64,000 bases of DNA from Plumapathes pennacea (Eukaryota > Cnidaria > Anthozoa > Antipatharia > Myriopathidae): assembly GCA_964036295.1 (NCBI GenBank), contig OZ038465.1, forward strand, positions 27,004,870-27,068,869, given 5' to 3'. The notes below the pieces were generated by a model that did not search any database, was not told the origin of the DNA, and saw nothing but the letters and a program-made list of their open reading frames with translations. Positions 1-10,700 of the stretch are shown in pieces. Both the position numbers and the translations under genes were made by a program. The number at the start of each line of letters is the position of its first letter. Positions within the stretch are counted from its first letter, which is position 1.

Positions 1-2840
1 GTTTTAATTAGACGATGATTTGCTGTAATTTCTCACAACGCATGGCCTAAAAGTTTCCAAAAGTTATGCAAAACGCGTCAGAATAGTCCCAGCAACATTT
101 CCTGAAAGTTTCATGCGATTCGGAGAAGGTCGAAAAATCTTGGAATTTTCACAAAAACGTAAGGCTATAGCCCAGGGTTTTCGGCCGATTTTGGCCAAAA
201 ATTAAAAACTCTTGAAACTTTCAGGAAACCTTCCTGGGACTATAAGAAGACATTCTGCAATACATTTGCGTGATCTATCGTCATCCGTTGGTGAGATATA
301 GCAATGAAATGGCTTAGAACTTTGAAAAGCGCAACGTTTTAATTAGACAATGATTTGCTGTAATTTCTCACGATGCGTGGCCTAAAAGTTTACAAAAACT
401 ATGCAAAACGCGTCAGAATAGTCCCAGCAACATTTCCTGAAAGTTTCATGCGATTCGGAGAAGGTCGAAAAATCTTGGAATTTTCACAAAAACGTAAGGC
501 TATAGCCCAGGGTTTTCGGCCGATTTTGGCCAAAAATTGAAAACTCTTGAAACTTTCAGGAAACCTTCCTGGGACTATAAGAAGACATTCTGCAATACAT
601 TTGCGTGATCTATCGTCATCCGTTGGTGAGATATAGCAATGAAATGGCTTAGAACTTTGAAAAGCGCGACGTTTTAATTAGACGATGATTTGCTCTAATT
701 TCTCACGACGCATGGCCTAAAAGTTTCCAAAAGTTATGCAAAACGCGTAGGAATAGTCCCAGCAACATTTCCTGAAAGTTTCATGCGATTCGGAGAAGGT
801 CGAAAAATCTTGGAATTTTCACAAAAACGTAAGGCTATAGCCCAGGGTTTTCGGCCGATTTTGGCCAAAAATTGAAAACTCTTGAAACTTTCAGGAAACC
901 TTCCTGGGACTATAAGAAGACATTCTGCAATACATTTGCATGATCTATCGTCATCCGTTGGTGAGATATAGCAATGAAATGGCTTAGAACTTTGAAAAGC
1001 GCGACGTTTTATTTAGACAATGATTTGCTGTAATTTCTCACGATGCGTGGCCTAAAAGTTTACAAAAACTATGCAAAACGCGTCAGAATAGTCCCAGCAA
1101 CATTTCCTGAAAGTTTCATGCGATTCGGAGAAGGTCGAAAAATCTTGGAATTTTCACAAAAACGTAAGGCTATAGCCCAGGGTTTTGGGCCGATTTTGGC
1201 CAAAAATTGAAAACTCTTGAAACTTTCAGGAAACCTTCCTGTGACTATAAGAAGACATTCTGCAATACATTTGCATGATCTATCGTCATCCGTTGGTGAG
1301 ATATAGCAATGAAATGGCTTAGAACTTTGAAAAGCGCGACGTTTTATTTAGACAATGATTTGCTGTAATTTCTCACGATGCGTGGCCTAAAAGTTTACAA
1401 AAACTATGCAAAACGCGTCAGAATAGTCCCAGCAACATTTCCTGAAAGTTTCATGCGATTCGGAGAAGGTCGAAAAATCTTGGAATTTTCACAAAAACGT
1501 AAGGCTATAGCCCAGGGTTTTGGGCCGATTTTGGCCAAAAATTGAAAACTCTTGAAACTTTCAGGAAACCTTCCTGGGACTATAAGAAGACATTCTGCAA
1601 TACATTTGCGTGATCTATCGTCATCCGTTGGTGAGATATAGCAATGAAATGGCTTAGAACTTTGAAAAGCGCGACGTTTTATTTAGACAATGATTTGCTG
1701 TAATTTCTCACGATGCGTGGCCTAAAAGTTTACAAAAACTATGCAAAACGCGTCAGAATAGTCCCAGCAACATTTCCTGAAAGTTTCATGCGATTCGGAG
1801 AAGGTCGAAAAATCTTGGAATTTTGACAAAAACGTAAGGCTATAGCCCAGGGTTTTTGGCCGATTTTGGCCAAAAATTGAAAACTCTTGAAACTTTCAGG
1901 AAACCTTCCTGGGACTATAAGAAGACATTCTGCAATACATTTGCATGATCTATCGTCATCCGTTGCTGAGATATAGCAATGAAATGGCTTAGAACTTTGA
2001 AAAGCGCGACGTTTTAATTAGACGATGATTTGCTGTAATTTCTCACGATGCGTGGCCTAAAAGTTTACAAAAACTATGCAAAACGCGTCGGAATAGTCCC
2101 AGCAACATTTCCTGAAAGTTTCATGCGATTCGGAGAAGGTCGAAAAATCTTGGAATTTTCACAAAAACGTAAGGCTATAGCCCAGGGTTTTGGGCCGATT
2201 TTGGCCAAAAATTAAAAACTCTTGAAACTTTCAGGAAACCTTCCTGGGACTATAAGAAGACATTCTGCAATACATTTCGTGATCTATCGTCATCCGTTGG
2301 TGAGATATAGCAATGAAATGGCTTAGAACTTTGAAAAGCGCGACGTTTTAATTACACGATGATTTGCTGTAATTTCTCACGATGCGTGGCCTAAAAGTTT
2401 ACAAAAACTATGCAAAACGCGTCGGCATAGTCCCAGCAACATTTCCTGAAAGTTTCATGCGATTCGGAGAAGGTCGAAAAATCTTGGAATTTTGACAAAA
2501 CGTAAGGCTATAGCCCAGGGTTTTGGGCCGATTTTGGCCAAAAATTGAAAACTCTTGAAACTTTCAGGAAACCTTCCTGGGACTATAAGAAGACATTCTG
2601 CAATACATTTGCGTGATCTATCGTCATCCGTTGGTGAGATATAGCAATGAAATGGCTTAGAACTTTGAAAAGCGCGACGTTTTAATTAGACGATGATTTG
2701 CTGTAATTTCTCACGACGCGTGGCCTAAAAGTTTACAAAAACTATGCAAAACGCGTCGGAATAGTCCCAGCAACATTTCCTGAAAGTTTCATGCGATTCG
2801 GAGAAGGTCGAAAAATCTTGGAATTTTGACAAAAACGTAA

Positions 2841-2850
2841 GGCTATAGCC
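2841..2850. other. Perfect 10-bp palindrome at monomer midpoint
   Basis: GGCTATAGCC equals its own reverse complement and lies at positions 163-172 of the 335-bp monomer, essentially its centre. It is preserved in almost every copy. The one clear exception I saw is monomer 21, near 6855, where the first half reads 'agcctatagcc'. It marks the axis around which the two half-units are inverted. Any role as a protein-binding dyad is inference. Confidence 0.93.
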
Positions 2851-2855
2851 CAGGG

Positions 2856-2879
2856 TTTTTGGCCGATTTTGGCCAAAAA
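2856..2879. repeat. 9-bp perfect hairpin TTTTTGGCC / GGCCAAAAA
   Basis: TTTTTGGCC and GGCCAAAAA are exact reverse complements separated by GATTTT (AATTTT in families B2 and E). The stem is perfect in monomers with 'tttttggcc'. It carries one mismatch in families with 'ttttgggcc' (C, F, G) or 'ttttcggcc' (A). Stem quality is therefore a family-specific character. It lies within the loop of the longer inverted repeat. Confidence 0.9.
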
Positions 2880-5689
2880 TTGAAAACTCTTGAAACTTTC
2901 AGGAAACCTTCCTGGGACTATAAGAAGACATTCTGCAATACATTTGCGTGATCTATCGTCATCCATTGGTGAGATATAGCAATGAAATGGCTTAGAACTT
3001 TGAAAAGCGCGACGTTTTAATTAGACGATGATTTGCTGTAATTTCTCACGACGCGTGGCCTAAAAGTTTACAAAAACTATGCAAAACGCGTCGGAATAGT
3101 CCCAGCAACATTTCCTGAAAGTTTCATGCGATTCGGAGATGGTCGAAAAATCTTGGAATTTTGACAAAAACGTAAGGCTATAGCCCAGAGTTTTTGGGCC
3201 GATTTTGGCCAAAAATTGAAAACTCTTGAAACTTTCAGGAAACCTTCCTGGGACTATAAGAAGACATTCTGCAATACATTTGCGTGATCTATCGTCATCC
3301 GTTGGTGAGATATAGCAATGAAATGGCTTAGAACTTTGAAAAGTGCGACGTTTTAATTAGACGATGATTTGCTGTAATTTCTCACAACGCATGGCCTAAA
3401 AGTTTCCAAAAGTTATGCAAAACGCGTCAGAATAGTCCCAGCAACATTTCCTGAAAGTTTCATGCGATTCGGAGAAGGTCGAAAAATCTTGGAATTTTCA
3501 CAAAAACGTAAGGCTATAGCCCAGGGTTTTGGGCCGATTTTGGCCAAAAATTGAAAACTCTTGAAACTTTCAGGAAACCTTCCTGGGACTATAAGAAGAC
3601 ATTCTGCAATACATTTCGTGATCTATCGTCATCCGTTGGTGAGATATAGCAATGAAATGGCTTAGAACTTTGAAAAGCGCGACGTTTTAATTACACGATG
3701 ATTTGCTGTAATTTCTCACGATGCGTGGCCTAAAAGTTTACAAAAACTATGCAAAACGCGTCGGCATAGTCCCAGCAACATTTCCTGAAAGTTTCATGCG
3801 ATTCGGAGAAGGTCGAAAAATCTTGGAATTTTGACAAAACGTAAGGCTATAGCCCAGGGTTTTGGGCCGATTTTGGCCAAAAATTGAAAACTCTTGAAAC
3901 TTTCAGGAAACCTTCCTGGGACTATAAGAAGACATTCTGCAATACATTTGAGTGATCTATCGTCATCCGTTGGTGAGATATAGCAATGAAATGGCTTAGA
4001 ACTTTGAAAAGCGCGACGTTTTATTTAGACAATGATTTGCTATAACTTCTCACGATGCGTGGCCTAAAAGTTTACAAAAACTATGCAAAACGCGTCAGAA
4101 TAGTCCCAGCAACATTTCCTGAAAGTTTCATGCGATTCGGAGAAGGTCGAAAAATCTTGGAATTTTGACAAAAACGTAAGGCTATAGCCCAGGGTTTTGG
4201 GCCGATTTTGGCCAAAAATTGAAAACTCTTGAAACTTTCAGGAAACCTTCCTGGGACTATAAGAAGACATTCTGCAATACATTTCGTGATCTATCGTCAT
4301 CCGTTGGTGAGATATAGCAATGAAATGGCTTAGAACTTTGAAAAGTGCGACGTTTTAATTAGACGATGATTTGCTGTAATTTCTCACAACGCATGGCCTA
4401 AAAGTTTCCAAAAGTTATGCAAAACGCGTCAGAATAGTCCCAGCAACATTTCCTGAAAGTTTCATGCGATTCGGAGAAGGTCGAAAAATCTTGGATTTTT
4501 GACAAAAACGTAAGGCTATAGCCCAGGGTTTTTGGCCGATTTTCGCCAAAAATTGAAAACTCTTGAAACTTTCAGGAAACCTTCCTGGGACTATAAGAAG
4601 ACATTCTGCAATACATTTGCGTGATCTATCGTCATCCGTTGGTGAGATATAGCAATGAAATGGCTTAGAACTTTGAAAAGCGCGACGTTTTAATTAGACA
4701 ATGATTTGCTGTAATTTCTCACGATGCGTGGCCTAAAAGTTTACAAAAACTATGCAAAACGCGTCGGAATAGTCCCAGCAACATTTCCTGAAAGTTTCAT
4801 GCGATTCGGAGAAGGTCGAAAAATCTTGGAATTTTCACAAAAACGTAAGGCTATAGCCCAGGGTTTTGGGCCGATTTTGGCCAAAAATTGAAAACTCTTG
4901 AAACTTTCAGGAAACCTTCCTGGGACTATAAGAAGACATTCTGCAATACATTTCGTGATCTATCGTCATCCGTTGGTGAGATATAGCAATGAAATGGCTT
5001 AGAACTTTGAAAAGTGCGACGTTTTAATTAGACGATGATTTGCTGTAATTTCTCACAACGCATGGCCTAAAAGTTTCCAAAAGTTATGCAAAACGCGTCA
5101 GAATAGTCCCAGCAACATTTCCTGAAAGTTTCATGCGATTCGGAGAAGGTCGAAAAATCTTGGATTTTTGACAAAAACGTAAGGCTATAGCCCAGGGTTT
5201 TTGGCCGATTTTCGCCAAAAATTGAAAACTCTTGAAACTTTCAGGAAACCTTCCTGGGACTATAAGAAGACATTCTGCAATACATTTGCGTGATCTATCG
5301 TCATCCGTTGGTGAGATATAGCAATGAAATGGCTTAGAACTTTGAAAAGCGCGACGTTTTAATTACACGATGATTTGCTGTAATTTCTCACGATGCGTGG
5401 CCTAAAAGTTTACAAAAACTATGCAAAACGCGTCGGAATAGTCCCAGCAACATTTCCTGAAAGTTTCATGCGATTCGGAGAAGGTCGAAAAATCTTGGAA
5501 TTTTGACAAAAACGTAAGGCTATAGCCCAGGGTTTTGGGCCGATTTTGGCCCAAAATTGAAAACTCTTGAAACTTTCAGGAAACCTTCCTGGGACTATAA
5601 GAAGACATTCTGCAATACATTTCGTGATCTATCGTCATCCGTTGGTGAGATATAGCAATAAAATGGCTTAAAACTTTAAAAAGCGCAAC

Positions 5690-7701
5690 TTTTTAATTAG
5701 AGAATGATTTGCTGTAATTTCTCACGACGCGTGGCCTAAAAGTTTACAAAAACTATACAAAACGCGTCGAAATAGTCCCAGCAACATTTCCTGAAAGTTT
5801 CAAGCGATTCCGAGAAGGTCGAAAAATCTTGGAATTTTGACAAAAACGTAAGGCTATAGCCCAGGGTTTTGGGCCGATTTTGGCCAAAATTTGAAAACTC
5901 TTGAAACTTTCAGGAAACCTTCCTGGGACTATAAGAAGACATTCTGCAATACATTTGCGTGATCTATAGTCGTCTGTTTCTGAGATATAGCAATAAAATG
6001 GCTTAGAACTTTGAAAAGCGCGACGTTTTAATTAGACGATGATTTGCTCTAATTTCTCACGACGCGTGGCCTAAAAGTTTACAAAAACTATGCAAAACGC
6101 GTCGGAATAGTCCCAGCAACATTTCCTGAAAGTTTCATGCGATTCGGAGAAGGTCGAAAAATCTTGGAATTTTGACAAAAGCGTAAGGCTATAGCCCAGG
6201 GTTTTTGGCCGATTTTGGCCAAAAATTGAAAACTCTTGAAACTTTCAGGAAACCTTCCTGGGACTATAAGAAGACATTCTGCAATACATTTGCGTGATCT
6301 ATAGTCGTCTGTTTGTGAGATATAGCAATAAAATGGCTTAGAGCTTTGAAAAGCGCGACGTTTTAATTAGACGATGATTTGCTGTAATTTCTCACGACGC
6401 ACGGCTTGAAAGTTTACAAAAACTATGCAAAACGCGTCGAAATAGTCCCAGCAACATTTCCTGAAAATTTCATGCGATTCGGAGAAGGTCGAAAAATCTT
6501 GGAATTTTGACAAAAACGTAAGGCTATAGCCCAGGGTTTTTGGCCGATTTTGGCCAAAAATTGAAAACTCCTGAAACTTTTAGAAAACCTTCCTGGGACT
6601 ATAAGAAGACATTCTGCAATACAATTCCGTGATATATAGTCGTCTGTTTATGAGATATAACAATAAGATGGCTTCGAACTTTGAAAAGCGCGACATTTTA
6701 AATAGACGATGATTTGCTCTAAATACTCACGACGCGTGGCCTGAAAGTTTACAAAATCTATGCAAAACGCGTCGGAGTAGTCCCAGCAACATTTCCTGAA
6801 AGTTTCATGCGATTCGGAGATGGTCGAAAAATCTTGGAATTTTGACAAAAGCGTAAGCCTATAGCCCAGGGTTTTGGGCCGATTTTGGCCAAAAATTGAA
6901 AACTCTTGAAACTTTCAGGAAACCTTCCTGGGACTATAAGAAGACATTCTGCAATACATTTGCGTGATTTATCGTCATCCGTTGGTGAGATATAGCAATA
7001 AAATGGCTTAAAACTTTAAAAAGCGCAACGTTTTAATTAGACAATGATTTGCTGTAATTTCTCACGACGCGTGGCCTAAAAGTTTACAAAAACTATGCAA
7101 AACGCGTCGAAATAGTCCCAGCAACATTTCCTGAAAGTTTCAAGCGATTTTCGGAGAAGGTCGAAAAATCTTGGAATTTTGACAAAAGCGTAAGGCTATA
7201 GCCCAGGGTTTTTGGCCGATTTTGGCCAAAAATTGAAAACTCTTGAAACTTTCAGGAAACCTTCCTGGGACTATAAGAAGACATTCTGCAATACATTTGC
7301 GTGATCTATAGTCGTCTGTTTGTGAGATATAGCAATAAAATGGCTTAGAACTTTGAAAAGCGCGACGTTTTAATTAGACGATGATTTGCTGTAATTTCTC
7401 ACGACGCACGGCCTGAAAGTTTACAAAAACTATGCAAAACGCGTCGAAATAGTCCCAGCAACATTTCCTGAAAATTTCATGCGATTCGGAGAAGGTCGAA
7501 AAATCTTGGAATTTTGACAAAAACGTAAGGCTATAGCCCAGGGTTTTTGGCCAATTTTGGCCAAAAATTGAAAACTCTTGAAACTTTCAGGAAACCTTCC
7601 TGGGACTATAAGAAGACATTCTGCAATACATTTGCGTGATCTATAGTCGTCTGTTTCTGAGATATAGCAATAAAATGGCTTAGAACTTTGAAATACGCGA
7701 C
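5690..7701. repeat. Older hexamer J K L M N E (monomers 18-23)
   Basis: Six distinct monomers in a row. J (5690) has 'agagaatg', 'atacaaaa', 'attccgag' and 'aaaatttg'. K (6025) has 'acaaaagcg'. L (6360) has 'ctcctgaaacttttag' and 'caattccgtgatatat'. M (6695) starts 'acattttaaatag' and has 'cggagtag'. N (7030) is 337 bp, with 'gattttcgg'. E (7367) has 'gcacggcctg' and 'ggccaatt'. L M N E spans 1,342 bp, as do both right-hand copies. J and K also occur without L M N near 45.9 and 54.6 kb, which suggests J K L M N E is an ancestral unit from which L M N was deleted in the core. Confidence 0.82.
7030..7366. repeat. 337-bp monomer N, copy 1
   Basis: Length variant carrying two extra bases where 'gattcggag' becomes 'gattttcggag', together with 'taaaactttaaaaagcgcaac' just before its start. 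Three other copies begin at 9042, 58613 and 61295. All four carry the same insertion, so they share one origin. No copy lies between 9.4 and 58.6 kb. Confidence 0.88.
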
Positions 7702-10700
7702 GTTTTAATTAGACGATGATTTGCTCTAATTTCTCACGACGCTTGGCCTAAAAGTTTACAAAAACTATGCAAAACGCGTCGGAATAGTCCCAGCAACATT
7801 TCCTGAAAGTTTCATGCGATTCGGAGAAGGTCGAAAAATCTTGGAATTTTGACAAAAACGTAAGGCTATAGCCCAGGGTTTTGGGCCGATTTTGGCCAAA
7901 AATTGAAAACTCTTGAAACTTTCAGGAAACCTTCCTGGGACTATAAGAAGACATTCTGCAATACATTTGCGTGATCTATCGTCATCCGTTGGTAAGATAT
8001 AGCAATGAAATGGCTTAGAACTTTGAAAAGCGCGACGTTTTAATTAGACGATGATTTGCTGTAATTTCTCACGACGCATGGCCTAAAAGTTTCCAAAAGT
8101 TATGCAAAACGCGCAGGAATAGTCCCACCATAATTTCCTGAAAGTTTCATGCGATTCGGAGAAGGTCGAAAAATCTTGGAATTTTCACAAAAACGTAAGG
8201 CTATAGCCCAGGGTTTTCGGCCGATTTTGGCCAAAAATTGAAAACTCTTGAAACTTTCAGGAAACCTTCCTGGGACTATAAGAAGACATTCTCCAATTCA
8301 TTTGCGTGATTTATCTTCATCCGTTGATGAGATATAGCAATAAAATGGCTTAGAACTTTGAAAAGCGTGACGTTCTAATTAGACGATGATTTGCTCTAAT
8401 TACTCACGACGCGTGGCCTAAAAGTTTACAAAAACTATGCAAAACGCGTCGGAATAGTCCCAGCAACATTTCCTGAAAGTTTCATGCGATTCGGAGAAGG
8501 TCGAAAAATCTTGGAATTTTGACAAAAACGTAAGGCTATAGCCCAGGGTTTTTGGCCGATTTTGGCCAAAAATTGAAAACTCTTGAAACTTTCAGGAAAC
8601 CTTCCTGGGACTATAAGAAGACATTCTGCAATACATTTGCGTGATCTATAGTCGTTTGTTTCTGAGATATAGCAATAAAATGGCTTAGAACTTTGAAAAG
8701 CGCGACGTTTTAATTAGACAATGATTTGCTGTAATTTCTCACGATGCGTGGCCTAAAAGTTTACAAAAACTATGCAAAACGCGTCGGAATAGTCCCAGCA
8801 ACATTTCCTGAAAGTTTCATGCGATTCGGAGAAGGTCGAAAAATCTTGGAATTTTGACAAAAACGTAAGGCTATAGCCCAGGGTTTTGGGCCGATTTTGG
8901 CCAAAAATTGAAAACTCTTGAAACTTTCAGGAAACCTTCCTGGGACTATAAGAAGACATTCTGCAATACATTTGCGTGATCTATCGTCATCCGTTGGTGA
9001 GATATAGCAATAAAATGGCTTAAAACTTTAAAAAGCGCAACGTTTTAATTAGACAATGATTTGCTGTAATTTCTCACGACGCGTGGCCTAAAAGTTTACA
9101 AAAACTATGCAAAACGCGTCGAAATAGTCCCAGCAACATTTCCTGAAAGTTTCAAGCGATTTTCGGAGAAGATCGAAAAATCTTGGAATTTTGACAAAAG
9201 CGTAAGGCTATAGCCCAGGGTTTTTGGCCGATTTTGGCCAAAAATTGAAAACTCTTGAAACTTTCAGGAAACCTTCCTGGGACTATAAGAAGACATTCTG
9301 CAATACATTTGCGTGATCTATAGTCGTCTGTTTGTGAGATATAGCAATAAAATGGCTTAGAACTTTGAAAAGCGCGACGTTTTAATTAGACGATGATTTG
9401 CTGTAATTTCTCACGACGCACGGCCTGAAAGTTTACAAAAACTATGCAAAACGCGTCGAAATAGTCCCAGCAACATTTCCTGAAAATTTCATGCGATTCG
9501 GAGAAGGTCGAAAAATCTTGGAATTTTGACAAAAACGTAAGGCTATAGCCCAGGGTTTTTGGCCAATTTTGGCCAAAAATTGAAAACTCTTGAAACTTTC
9601 AGGAAACCTTCCTGGGACTATAAGAAGACATTCTGCAATACATTTGCGTGATCTATAGTCGTCTGTTTCTGAGATATAGCAATAAAATGGCTTAGAACTT
9701 TGAAAAGCGCGACGTTTTAATTAGACGATGATTTGCTCTAATTTCTCACGACGCGTGGCCTAAAAGTTTACAAAAACTATGCAAAACGCGTCGGAATAGT
9801 CCCAGCAACATTTCCTGAAAGTTTCATGCGATTCGGAGAAGGTCGAAAAATCTTGGAATTTTCACAAAAACGTAAGGCTATAGCCCAGGGTTTTTGGCCG
9901 ATTTTGGCCAAAAATTGAAAACTCTTGAAACTTTCAGGAAACCTTCCTGGGACTATAAGAAGACATTCTGCAATACATTTGCGTGATCTATCGTCATCCG
10001 TTGGTAAGATATAGCAATGAAATGGCTTAGAACTTTGAAAAGCGCGACGTTTTAATTAGACGATGATTTGCTGTAATTTCTCACGACGCATGGCCTAAAA
10101 GTTTCCAAAAGTTATGCAAAACGCGCAGGAATAGTCCCAGCATAATTTCCTGAAAGTTTCATGCGATTCGGAGAAGGTCGAAAAATCTTGGAATTTTCAC
10201 AAAAACGTAAGGCTATAGCCCAGGGTTTTCGGCCGATTTTGGCCAAAAATTGAAAACTCTTGAAACTTTCAGGAAACCTTCCTGGGACTATAAGAAGACA
10301 TTCTCCAATTCATTTGCGTGATCTATCTTCATCCGTTGATGAGATATAGCAATAAAATGGCTTAGAACTTTGAAAAGCGTGACGTTCTAATTAGACGATG
10401 ATTTGCTCTAATTACTCACGACGCGTGGCCTAAAAGTTTACAAAAACTATGCAAAACGCGTCGGAATAGTCCCAGCAACATTTCCTGAAAGTTTCATGCG
10501 ATTCGGAGAAGGTCGAAAAATCTTGGAATTTTGACAAAAACGTAAGGCTATAGCCCAGGGTTTTTGGCCGATTTTGGCCAAAAATTGAAAACTCTTGAAA
10601 CTTTCAGGAAACCTTCCTGGGACTATAAGAAGACATTCTGCAATACATTTGCGTGATCTATCGTCATCCGTTGGTAAGATATAGCAATGAAATGGCTTAG

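Larger units (their letters stand above)
2761..2921. repeat. Long imperfect inverted repeat inside each monomer (31-bp arms)
   Basis: Arm 1 (2761-2791) and the reverse complement of arm 2 (2891-2921) both begin ATAGTCCCAG and end TTTCCTGAAAGTTTCA. By hand, 28 of 31 positions match, and the mismatches sit in the short middle stretch (CAACA against GAAGG). The 99-bp interval between the arms contains the central palindrome and a second hairpin, so a single strand could fold into a nested stem. Family H and J monomers carry 'tttcaag' instead of 'tttcatg', which extends the perfect inner match by two bases. The same arrangement occurs in every monomer, for example 83-113 with 213-243 in monomer 1. 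Confidence 0.92.
2679..3013. repeat. Reference 335-bp monomer (monomer 9) with internal landmarks
   Basis: Chosen as a readable example. Landmarks in order: TTGCT..TA..TCTCAC at 2698-2714; the variable window (cgacgcgtgg here) at 2714-2724; inverted arm 1 at 2761-2791; palindrome GGCTATAGCC at 2841-2850; perfect hairpin at 2856-2879; inverted arm 2 at 2891-2921; the second variable window (cgtcatcc.ttggtgag) at about 2957-2973; GATATAGCAA at 2973-2982, the mirror of the TTGCT block. The arms and the palindrome are almost unchanged across the window. The two variable windows and a few single positions define the monomer families. This copy has 'ccattgg' in place of the usual 'ccgttgg'. Confidence 0.93.
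1..5689. repeat. Left segment: most divergent, irregular monomers 1-17
   Basis: Seventeen monomers carry variants rare or absent elsewhere: 'cacaacgcatgg' (monomers 1, 11, 14, 16), 'gttttattta' (4, 5, 6, 13), 'attacacgat' (8, 12, 17), 'cgtcagaatag', 'cgtcggcatag' (8, 12), 'tttgcatgatc' and 'attaaaaac'. Six copies are 334 bp because 'tttgcgtg' is shortened to 'tttcgtg' or an a is lost from 'gacaaaaacg', and monomer 10 is 336 bp. Local repeats can be seen: monomers 14-15 closely resemble 16-17, and 7-8 resemble 11-12 in part. The 12-mer of the core is not present here. This looks like an older edge layer, or a separately evolving subfamily. Confidence 0.85.

Noticed and set aside
2791..2812. 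Possible CENP-B box at 'attcggagaaggtcgaaa'
   Set aside because: TTCG is followed by an A at the right distance, but the CGGG core is missing (TCGA in its place). It does not fit the consensus.
2913..2930. TATA-box-like 'ctataagaag'
   Set aside because: It occurs in every monomer as part of the conserved arm region, with no other promoter element or reading frame downstream. The base match alone is not evidence for a promoter.
2742..2966. Minus-strand open frame of 74 codons, with a near-identical one at 11117-11341
   Set aside because: Both lie wholly within the satellite. They start at an ATG created by the variant 'ccattggtg' and cross the conserved arms. The 335-bp period changes frame at each copy, other copies lack the start, and no signal, domain or codon bias is seen. 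Chance frames.
6648..6848. Minus-strand open frame of 66 codons
   Set aside because: Sits across the L/M monomer junction. It is open because of local variants in L and M ('ttaaatagac', 'gctctaaata') and overlaps the same satellite core as the other chance frames.
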